DNA from: DAIDKA01 sp035487155
GTDB taxonomy: Bacteria; Pseudomonadota; Gammaproteobacteria; Steroidobacterales; Steroidobacteraceae
Reading direction: 5' to 3'
Assembly: GCA_035487155.1 (NCBI GenBank)
Contig: DATHMK010000038.1
Coordinates: forward strand, 19,759 to 83,758
DNA length: 64,000 nt
Below the pieces are notes generated by a model. The model saw only the letters and a program-made list of their open reading frames with translations. It searched no databases and was not told the origin of the DNA. How positions within the stretch are numbered: the first letter of the stretch is position 1; every line of letters begins with the position of its first letter. The position numbers were made by a program, and so were the translations under genes. Below are positions 57,482-64,000 of the stretch, piece after piece.

Positions 57482-58942
57482 TCAGACCGTCGCGACCCGC
57501 TGCAGCTTCGAGCGGGTCGCGCCGTACAGGGCGTAGACGGTTGCGCCGATGCACAGCCACACCACAAAGCCGACCCAGGCCAGCTTCGGCAGTGTCGCCA
57601 TCAGGCCCGCGCAGCACAGCGCCCCCGCCAGAGGCACCCACAAGCCGCCGGGTGCCTTGAAAGGCCGGGGCAGGTCCGGTCGGATTCGGCGCAGCACCAG
57701 GACCCCGCCGCAGACGATGCCGAAGGCCAGCAGCGTGCCCATGGAGATGATGTCCCCCAAAAGACCCAGCGGCAGAAGCCCGGCAGCGATGCAGGACACC
57801 AGGCCGGTCACGATGGCGCCGATATGGGGCGTGCGCGTACGCGGATGCACGCGGGCGAACGCCGCCGGCAGCAGCCCGTCACGTCCCATGGCATAGAAGA
57901 TTCGCACCTGGCCCATGAGCGTGACCAGCAGCACCGAAAACAGGCCCACCAGAGCGACAAAGGCAACCAGGGACTTGGCCCACAGCACCGCAGGTCCGGC
58001 ACGGTCCAGCGCCAGATACATCGGATCAGGTACATCCAGGTCCCGGTACCCGACCAGACCGGTGACGACAAAGCTCACCGCCAGGTACAGCACGGCGCAG
58101 ATAGCCAGCCCCAGCAGCAGGCTCAAGGGCACCGTGCGCTGCGGATTGCGCGCCTCCTGCCCCATGGTCGACACCGCGTCAAAGCCGATATAGGCGAAGA
58201 ACAGGATGGCCGTGCCCTGGAATACCCCGGACCAGCCGTAAACGCCAAAAGTGCCGGTGTTGTGCGGAATGTAGGGATGCCACAGCGCGCTATGCACATA
58301 GCGCGCACCGACAAAGACCACCACCAGGATGGCGGCGACCTTGGCCACCACCATGACATTGTTCAGCCAGGCCGAGGTCTTCAAGCCCCACAGCATCACC
58401 ACCGTGCACAGCACCGTCACCAGGACAGCCGGCAGATTGACGAGGGTGGGCGTGCGGTAGATATGCCAGGCATCCTTGACATCAAAGGGGGCTGACAGCC
58501 AGCGCGCGGGCAGATCCACGCCCAGCTGGTGCAGGGTCGAGGTCGCATATCCGGCCCAGCTGATGGCGACCAGGGAGGCCGCGAACAGGTACTCGAGCAT
58601 CAGGCACCAGCCCACGGTCCAGGCAATGCCCTCGCCCAGCGTCGCATAGGTGTACGAATAGGCGCTGCCGGCCACTGGAATCATGGCGGCAAGCTCCGAG
58701 TAACACAGGCCGGCCAGCAGACACACGATGCTGGCCAGCAGCAACGACAGGCCCACGGCGGGCCCGGAATGCTCGGCGGCGACATTGCCCGTCAGCACGA
58801 AGATGCCCGCTCCGACGGTGCCGCCGACGCCGATGCAGGTCAGGGCGAACACCCCGATGCTGCGCGGCAGGGCGCTCACCTCCCCTGCCACACCGGCCTC
58901 GGCGCACAGCTCCTCGACCGGTTTGCGGGCCCAGAGATTCAA
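57482..58942 (-). CDS. APC-superfamily amino acid permease
   Basis: A 486-residue transporter with about twelve hydrophobic segments. IGVGGTVGAGIFVLTG (TM1) and AMIPVAGSAYSYTYATLGEGIAW (after TM2) are classic amino acid/polyamine/organocation motifs, nearest to cationic or YfnA-like permeases. The start is TTG at 58942, seven bases after the phosphomannomutase stop, so it appears to be the last gene of the sugar-nucleotide operon, an odd combination that may reflect simple read-through. Confidence 0.88.
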   Translation of the reverse strand: MNLWARKPVEELCAEAGVAGEVSALPRSIGVFALTCIGVGGTVGAGIFVLTGNVAAEHSGPAVGLSLLLASIVCLLAGLCYSELAAMIPVAGSAYSYTYATLGEGIAWTVGWCLMLEYLFAASLVAISWAGYATSTLHQLGVDLPARWLSAPFDVKDAWHIYRTPTLVNLPAVLVTVLCTVVMLWGLKTSAWLNNVMVVAKVAAILVVVFVGARYVHSALWHPYIPHNTGTFGVYGWSGVFQGTAILFFAYIGFDAVSTMGQEARNPQRTVPLSLLLGLAICAVLYLAVSFVVTGLVGYRDLDVPDPMYLALDRAGPAVLWAKSLVAFVALVGLFSVLLVTLMGQVRIFYAMGRDGLLPAAFARVHPRTRTPHIGAIVTGLVSCIAAGLLPLGLLGDIISMGTLLAFGIVCGGVLVLRRIRPDLPRPFKAPGGLWVPLAGALCCAGLMATLPKLAWVGFVVWLCIGATVYALYGATRSKLQRVATV

Positions 58943-58949
58943 GCGCCCA

Positions 58950-60305
58950 TCAACTGCGGATCAGCCGCAGCAGCTCTTCGGTCTTCTCCTGCATCAGCGC
59001 CGTGCTGCCGCGCGACTCGACATTCAGGCGCACCAGCGGTTCGGTGTTCGAGCCGCGCAGGTTGAAGCGCCACTGTGCAAACTCCACCGACAGGCCATCG
59101 GTGAAGTCGACGTTCAATGCTGCGCCGGCATAGACCTTCTGCACCCGCGCGATCACCGCGTGCGCCTCGCCTTGCAGATGGGTATTGATCTCGCCGCTGG
59201 CCGGAAAGCGCCGCATGCGCTCGCCGACCAGCTGCGAGAGGGATTTGCCGGACTCGCAGATCACCTGCAGCACCAGCAGCCAGGGGATCATGCCGCTGTC
59301 GCAGTAGGCGAAGGAGCGATAGTAGTGATGCGCACTCATCTCCCCGCCATAGGCCCCATCCACCTCGCGCATCTTCTGCTTGATGAAGGCATGACCGGAT
59401 TTGGAGAGCACCGGCACCCCGCCGGCGGCGCTGACCACATCGATGGTGTTCCAGGTCAGGCGCGGATCGTGCACGATGCGCGCGCCCGGCTCGCGCTTCA
59501 GAAATACTTCGGCCAGCAGGCCGACCAGGTAGTAGCCCTCGATGAAGGTGCCCGCCTCATCGAAGAAAAAGCAGCGGTCATAGTCCCCGTCCCAGGCCAG
59601 CCCCACAGCCGCGCCATGCTCGAGCACCGCCTGGCGCGTGGCATGCCGATTCTCCTCCAGCATGGGATTGGGAACCCCGTGCGGGAAGCTGCCATCAGGC
59701 TCATGGTTGAGCTTGATGAACTGGAACGGCAGATGCGCCTCCAGCAGGTCCACGATCAGGCCGGCCCCGCCATTGCCCGCATTGACCACCACCTTGAGGG
59801 GCTTGAGGCGGCTTAGGTCCACGTAGCCCAGCAGGTGCCGGATATAGCGCTCACGGATGTCCAGCGGCTGCTGGGTGCCCGCCCGGGCCGCCCGCGACGG
59901 AAAGGTACCGGCGGCGATGGCGGCCTGGATGTCCTTCAGCCCCGTGTCGGCGCTGATCGGACGGGCGTCCTCGCGCACGAACTTCATGCCGTTGTAGTCC
60001 GGCGGATTGTGGCTGGCGGTCACCATGATGCCGCCATCCAGCTGCCACTGCGCGGTGGCAAAGTAGCTGCCCTCGGTGCCGCACAGGCCGATGTCCAGCA
60101 CATCCACGCCACACTCGTTGAGGCCACGCTTCAGGGCAGCGGCAAGCCCCGGGCTGGTCGTGCGGATGTCATAGCCCACCGCCACGGTGCGCGGCTTCAC
60201 GAAGCCCGCATAGGCCCGGCCGATGTCATAGGCCAGGGGCTCATTGATCTCATCCGGGATGCGCCCCCGGACGTCATAGGCCTTGAACGCGGTGAGCTTG
60301 GTCAT
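58950..60305 (-). CDS. manB: Phosphomannomutase (CpsG/ManB type)
   Basis: A 451-residue alpha-D-phosphohexomutase that interconverts mannose-6-phosphate and mannose-1-phosphate, feeding ManC. The phosphoserine loop is VTASHNPPDYNG, the metal loop is AWDGDYDRCFFFD, the sugar-binding loop is GGEMSAHHYYR (with GEMSAHH), and RGSNTEPLVRLNVE is the phosphate-binding loop. It follows manC by nine bases. Confidence 0.93.
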   Translation of the reverse strand: MTKLTAFKAYDVRGRIPDEINEPLAYDIGRAYAGFVKPRTVAVGYDIRTTSPGLAAALKRGLNECGVDVLDIGLCGTEGSYFATAQWQLDGGIMVTASHNPPDYNGMKFVREDARPISADTGLKDIQAAIAAGTFPSRAARAGTQQPLDIRERYIRHLLGYVDLSRLKPLKVVVNAGNGGAGLIVDLLEAHLPFQFIKLNHEPDGSFPHGVPNPMLEENRHATRQAVLEHGAAVGLAWDGDYDRCFFFDEAGTFIEGYYLVGLLAEVFLKREPGARIVHDPRLTWNTIDVVSAAGGVPVLSKSGHAFIKQKMREVDGAYGGEMSAHHYYRSFAYCDSGMIPWLLVLQVICESGKSLSQLVGERMRRFPASGEINTHLQGEAHAVIARVQKVYAGAALNVDFTDGLSVEFAQWRFNLRGSNTEPLVRLNVESRGSTALMQEKTEELLRLIRS

Positions 60306-60314
60306 TCGTCCGTC

Positions 60315-61730
60315 CTAAGGGTCCTGGCGGCCGTACTGGTCCTGCAGCCGCACGATGTCATCCTCGCCCAGGTAAGAGCCGGACTGGACCTCGATCAGAT
60401 ACAGCGGGATCTTCCCCGGGTTCTCGATGCGGTGGCTCACCCCTATCGGGATGAAGGCGGACTGGTTTTCCTCCAGCAGGAAGACCTCCTCGCCGCGCGT
60501 GACCCGCGCGGTGCCCGATACCACCACCCAGTGCTCGGCGCGATGGTGATGCAGCTGCAGGGACTGGCTGGCACCCGGATTGATGCGCAAGCGGTTCACG
60601 ACGAAGCGGGCGCCACTTTCGATGCGGTCATAGCTGCCCCAGGGTCGAAAGACCTCGCGGTGCAGGGAGTGCTCGTAGCGTCCCTGCTCCTTGAGCCGAT
60701 TGACCAGCTTCTTCACATCCTGGACCCGATTCTTGGGGGCTACCAGGACCGCGTCCTTGGTTTCCACCACCACATGATTCTGCAGTCCGACGGTGGCCAC
60801 GAGGCGGCTTTCGGCATACAGGTAGCAGCCGACTGAATCCTCCTGCAGCACATCGCCATGCGCGACATTGCCGTCCGCGTCCGCCTCACTGGCCGCATGC
60901 AGCGCTGACCAGGAGCCGACATCGCTCCAACCGGCGTCCAACGGCACGACCACGGCGCCACGGGTCTTCTCCATGACCGCATAGTCGATGGAATCGCTGG
61001 GGCAGGCCTCGAAGGCATCCACATCCAGGCGCGTGAAATCCAGATCCTCACGGCCCTGCTCGAAGGCGGCGCGGCAGGCCGCCGACATCTCCGGGGCGAG
61101 CAGCGCCAGCTCCTCGAGATAGCGCCCGGCCCGAAACAGGAACATGCCGCTGTTCCAGTAGTAGTCCCCGGCTTTGAGAAACTGCTGGGCACGGGCCAGG
61201 TCCGGCTTCTCAACGAAGCGGGCAATGCTGAAGACGGCCCCCTGCGCCTGGCCGCGCTGGATATAGCCGTAGCCGGTCTCAGGGCTGTCGGGCACGATGC
61301 CAAAGGTGACCAGCTGCCCCTGCTCGGCGGCGGGCAGCGCGGTGCGCACGGCCTGCTGGAACAGCGCCGTATCGCGGATCACATGGTCGGCCGGCAGCAC
61401 CAGCAGCAAGGGATCAACGGCGCCGGATTCACGTAGCGCCGCCAGCGCCGCCAGCGCGATGGCCGGCGCGGTGTTGCGGCCGAAGGGTTCGAGCACGATG
61501 GCGCGCGGCTCGAGCTTCAAGGCGCGCAACTGCTCGGCCACCAGGAAGCGATGGGCCTCGTTGCACACCACCACCGGCGCCGCGCACTCCAGGCCCCCTA
61601 CCCGCAGCGCGGTCTGCTGCAGCATGGTTCGGGGACCCAGCAACGCCAGCAGCTGCTTGGGGTACAACTCCCGCGACAGCGGCCACAAGCGGGTTCCGGC
61701 ACCGCCGGAAAGGATGACGGGGATCAGCAT
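60315..61730 (-). CDS. manC: Mannose-1-phosphate guanylyltransferase / mannose-6-phosphate isomerase
   Basis: A 471-residue bifunctional enzyme. The N-terminal transferase starts with PVILSGGAGTRLWPLSRELYPKQ and has FVEKPDLA and WNSGMFLF; the C-terminal type II isomerase cupin has LQLHHHRAEHWVVVSGTA. It makes mannose-1-phosphate and then GDP-mannose. Its start overlaps the rfbD stop by seven bases. Confidence 0.95.
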   Translation of the reverse strand: MLIPVILSGGAGTRLWPLSRELYPKQLLALLGPRTMLQQTALRVGGLECAAPVVVCNEAHRFLVAEQLRALKLEPRAIVLEPFGRNTAPAIALAALAALRESGAVDPLLLVLPADHVIRDTALFQQAVRTALPAAEQGQLVTFGIVPDSPETGYGYIQRGQAQGAVFSIARFVEKPDLARAQQFLKAGDYYWNSGMFLFRAGRYLEELALLAPEMSAACRAAFEQGREDLDFTRLDVDAFEACPSDSIDYAVMEKTRGAVVVPLDAGWSDVGSWSALHAASEADADGNVAHGDVLQEDSVGCYLYAESRLVATVGLQNHVVVETKDAVLVAPKNRVQDVKKLVNRLKEQGRYEHSLHREVFRPWGSYDRIESGARFVVNRLRINPGASQSLQLHHHRAEHWVVVSGTARVTRGEEVFLLEENQSAFIPIGVSHRIENPGKIPLYLIEVQSGSYLGEDDIVRLQDQYGRQDP

Positions 61731-62599
61731 GGCGGGGATTGTAAGCTCTGCAGCACCCGACGCAGGCTCACCCGCCAGTGCTGATGGTCCACGGGCATCA
61801 GCGCCAGCAGCGCGCGCTTGTCCAGGACGCTATAGGCGGGCCGTCGGGCCGGTGTCGGGTAGTCGGCCGTGCCGATCGCCGCCACCGTGATGTCCGGCGG
61901 CAACAGTCCCAGCAGCGTCGCTTCTTCGCATATGGCCATGGCAAAGTCATACCAGCTGGCCACCCCGGCGTCCGTGAAATGGTGCACCCCGCAGATCTGC
62001 GGGCGCTGCGCCAGGCCCCAGAGGACCTGCGCGAGCGAATCCGCCGCCGTGGGGGTGCCGACCTGGTCGGCGACCACCCGCACCTGCCGTTTCTCGGCCA
62101 TGATCCGCAGCATGGTGCGCAGGAAGTTCGCGCCCTGGGCGGCATACACCCAGGCCGTGCGCAGCACCACCGAGGCCTGCGGCAAGAGCTCGCGCACCGC
62201 CTGCTCACCTTCCAGCTTGGTCAGCCCATAGACCCCCAGGGGCGCGGTGGGCGCATCCGGGGCATAGGGCTGGCTGGCGCGGCCATCGAATACGAAGTCG
62301 GTGGAGATATGCAGCAGCCGCGCACCCTGGGCCCCGGCTGCGCGCGCCAGGTGGCGGGGACCCTGGCTATTCACCCGTCGCGCCGCGTCGACCTCGGTTT
62401 CGGCCCGGTCCACGGCGGTGTAGGCGGCGGCATTGATGATGACGCTGGGGCGATGCTGTTCCACCATCCGGCTGACGGCCTCGGCATCCCCGACATCCAG
62501 CTGCGCATGGGTCAGGCCAACCGTGGCCACACCCACCGGCGCGGTAGCCAGCAAGCAGCGGCCCACCTGGCCCTGGGCGCCGGTGACGAGCACCTTCAC
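61724..62599 (-). CDS. rfbD: dTDP-4-dehydrorhamnose reductase
   Basis: A 291-residue short-chain dehydrogenase/reductase of the RmlD group: VTGAQGQVGR binds NADPH, AAAYTAVDRAE and STDFVFDG are family motifs, and YGLTKLEGE holds the catalytic Tyr and Lys. It catalyses the last step of dTDP-L-rhamnose synthesis. Its ATG overlaps the rfbC stop by four bases. Confidence 0.95.
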   Translation of the reverse strand: MKVLVTGAQGQVGRCLLATAPVGVATVGLTHAQLDVGDAEAVSRMVEQHRPSVIINAAAYTAVDRAETEVDAARRVNSQGPRHLARAAGAQGARLLHISTDFVFDGRASQPYAPDAPTAPLGVYGLTKLEGEQAVRELLPQASVVLRTAWVYAAQGANFLRTMLRIMAEKRQVRVVADQVGTPTAADSLAQVLWGLAQRPQICGVHHFTDAGVASWYDFAMAICEEATLLGLLPPDITVAAIGTADYPTPARRPAYSVLDKRALLALMPVDHQHWRVSLRRVLQSLQSPPC

Positions 62600-63144
62600 G
62601 GGTAGACTTCCGCCTCCCGGAAGGCTCGTGCGGCCGCATCCCGCCCCGAAATGACGGGACTGACGCCGGCCGGCAGGGGCCAGCGGATGCCCAGATCCGC
62701 ATCATCCCAGCGAATCGCGCGCTCATCATCGGGGTAGTAGAACTGCGTGCATTTGTAAAGGAAGTGCACCGACTCACTCAGGACCATGAAGCCATGGGCG
62801 AAGCCCCCGGGCACCCACAGCATGTGATGGTTGTCGGCGGTGAGCTCGGCGCCCACCCAGCGCCCGAAGGTGGGGGAGCTGCGGCGCAGGTCCACGGCCA
62901 CATCAAACACTGCGCCGGTGACGACCCGCACCAGCTTGCCCTGGGGTTTGGTCAGCTGGTAGTGCAGTCCGCGCAGCACATGCCGTTCGGAACGATTCTG
63001 GTTGTCCTGGACGAACTTGAGGTCCAGTCCCGCTGCCGCAAAAGTGCGCTCGGTCCAGGATTCGAAGAAGTGGCCGCGCGCATCCTTGTAGACCTTGGGC
63101 TTGATGAGGACCACATCGGGAATGGCGGTGGGTTCAAATTCCAT
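62596..63144 (-). CDS. rfbC: dTDP-4-dehydrorhamnose 3,5-epimerase
   Basis: A 182-residue RmlC cupin epimerase. FFESWTERTFAAAG, FVQDNQNRS, VLRGLHYQ and WVPGGFAHGFMVLSE are diagnostic; the His in LRGLHYQ is the catalytic base. It acts between RfbB and RfbD. Its start overlaps the end of rfbA by 11 bases. Confidence 0.95.
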   Translation of the reverse strand: MEFEPTAIPDVVLIKPKVYKDARGHFFESWTERTFAAAGLDLKFVQDNQNRSERHVLRGLHYQLTKPQGKLVRVVTGAVFDVAVDLRRSSPTFGRWVGAELTADNHHMLWVPGGFAHGFMVLSESVHFLYKCTQFYYPDDERAIRWDDADLGIRWPLPAGVSPVISGRDAAARAFREAEVYP

Positions 63145-64000
63145 CCCGCACCTCGTCTTTCAGGACTTCAAGCAGGTAACTACCGTAGCCGGACTTCGCC
63201 AGTGCCGCGGCATGTTTTTCCAGCCGCGCTGCATCGATGAACCCCATGCGATAGGCGATCTCCTCCGGACAGCACACCTTCAGCCCTTGGCGCTTCTCGA
63301 TAGCCTGGATGAACATCGCTGCCTCCAGCAGCGACTCGTGAGTACCGGTGTCCAGCCATGCCGTTCCACGACCCAGGATCTCCACATGCAGATCCCCGCG
63401 CGCAAGATAAGCGCGGTTCACGTCCGTGATCTCAAGCTCGCCGCGGGCCGAGGGCTTCAGGGATGCGGCGATCTCCAGCACGTCGTTGTCGTAGAAGTAC
63501 AGTCCGGTGACGGCGTGGTGTGATCTGGGCCGCATGGGTTTCTCCTCGATGTCCAGCGCATGCCCCTGCGCATCGAAGCTCACCACGCCATAGCGCTCCG
63601 GATCACTGACGCGGTAGGCGAACACTGTTGCGCCCACTTTGCGTGCAGCCGCTGCGCGCATCTGTTCCGGGAGCCCGTGGCCGTAGAAAATATTGTCCCC
63701 GAGCACCAGCACACTGGGGTCGTGTCCGATGAAGCGCCGCCCGAGCGTGAAGGCTTGAGCGAGCCCTTCAGGGCGCGGCTGCTCGACGTAGCTCAGATTG
63801 ACGCCCCACTGACTGCCGTCCCGGAGCAATTGTTGATACAGCGGCAGGTCCGTCGGTGTCGAGATCAGCAGAATCTCGCGCACCCCCGCCAGCATCAGCG
63901 TCGACAGCGGGTAGTAGACCATGGGCTTGTCGTAGACCGGCAGCAGCTGCTTGCTGATCCCCAATGTGACGGGATGCAGACGGGTGCCGGAGCCTCCGGC
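63134..64000 (-). CDS. rfbA: Glucose-1-phosphate thymidylyltransferase, start beyond the right edge
   Basis: The visible 288 residues are RmlA without its first few residues, as the frame continues through GGSGTRLHPVT to the window edge. LLPVYDKPMVYYPLSTLMLAG, LGDNIFYGHG, EEKP and GTAWLDTGTHESL are family motifs. It makes dTDP-glucose, the first step of dTDP-rhamnose synthesis. rfbB would be expected upstream, outside this window. Confidence 0.95.
   Translation of the reverse strand, partial: AGGSGTRLHPVTLGISKQLLPVYDKPMVYYPLSTLMLAGVREILLISTPTDLPLYQQLLRDGSQWGVNLSYVEQPRPEGLAQAFTLGRRFIGHDPSVLVLGDNIFYGHGLPEQMRAAAARKVGATVFAYRVSDPERYGVVSFDAQGHALDIEEKPMRPRSHHAVTGLYFYDNDVLEIAASLKPSARGELEITDVNRAYLARGDLHVEILGRGTAWLDTGTHESLLEAAMFIQAIEKRQGLKVCCPEEIAYRMGFIDAARLEKHAAALAKSGYGSYLLEVLKDEVRDGI

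Overview
The window is GC-rich, densely coded DNA from a Gram-negative bacterium. An outer-membrane MipA/OmpV protein, an AsmA protein, OmpA-type lipoproteins, a cardiolipin-synthase-like lipoprotein, a glycine-rich RRM protein, a GEMM-I riboswitch and an rfb/man sugar-nucleotide operon together suggest a proteobacterium, most likely a soil or aquatic gammaproteobacterium of the Steroidobacter/Nevskia/Xanthomonas type. That taxonomic call is inference. I saw no rRNA, tRNA, CRISPR array, prophage or intact transposase.

Layout. 1-7.5 kb: a molybdenum hydroxylase pair (iorB-iorA, cut by the left edge), a decayed S9 peptidase, an M2 (ACE-like) peptidase and a secreted protein of unknown function. 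8.0-20.0 kb: a compact cluster that I regard as the most novel part. It has three cobalamin-type radical SAM enzymes, a GH3-like acyl-amido synthetase, a GNAT and a companion protein of unknown family, a PAP2 phosphatase, a fatty acid desaturase, a Rieske oxygenase, an exported NTF2-like protein and an alpha/beta-hydrolase-like protein. Seven of these genes form one leftward run with overlaps or gaps of only a few bases, and three run rightward from a divergent start. It looks like an undescribed pathway for a lipid or lipid-amide metabolite. 20.1-26.5 kb: a SPOR-like protein behind a cyclic-di-GMP-I riboswitch whose downstream hairpin covers the ribosome binding site, an orphan mannose-1-phosphate guanylyltransferase, a QueC-like PP-loop enzyme, and a glycine/serine-rich secreted protein.

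27-38.7 kb: a 1914-residue soluble hybrid kinase with about eleven HAMP units in 92-codon tandem repeats, a REC-kinase-REC protein overlapping its end, CsbD, MipA, a beta-barrel protein and AsmA. 39.3-44.4 kb: an operon with a double alpha/beta hydrolase (first domain lacking its nucleophile), a carrier protein, an acyl-CoA-dehydrogenase-like flavoprotein, an amino acid:[carrier protein] ligase and a hexapeptide acyltransferase. This set could load an amino acid on a carrier and oxidise it there. 44.5-52 kb: a serine protease, small envelope proteins (including a 49-residue membrane protein), two single-domain response regulators, a LuxR-type regulator, a soluble histidine kinase, a phospholipase-D-like lipoprotein and a ferritin-like protein. 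An inverted repeat, GTAGG-N6-CCTAC, recurs upstream of the HAMP kinase, between the histidine kinase and the PLD gene, and before the ferritin-like gene, hinting at a shared regulon.

52-57.5 kb: the ACT/UPF0210 pair, an RRM protein with a leader hairpin, a GlcG/HbpS-like protein, a Xre-RES toxin-antitoxin pair with an operator-like palindrome, and an FG-GAP lipoprotein. 57.5-64 kb: a leftward operon rfbA-rfbC-rfbD-manC-manB plus an APC-type permease, giving dTDP-rhamnose and GDP-mannose for surface polysaccharide. rfbA runs off the right edge.
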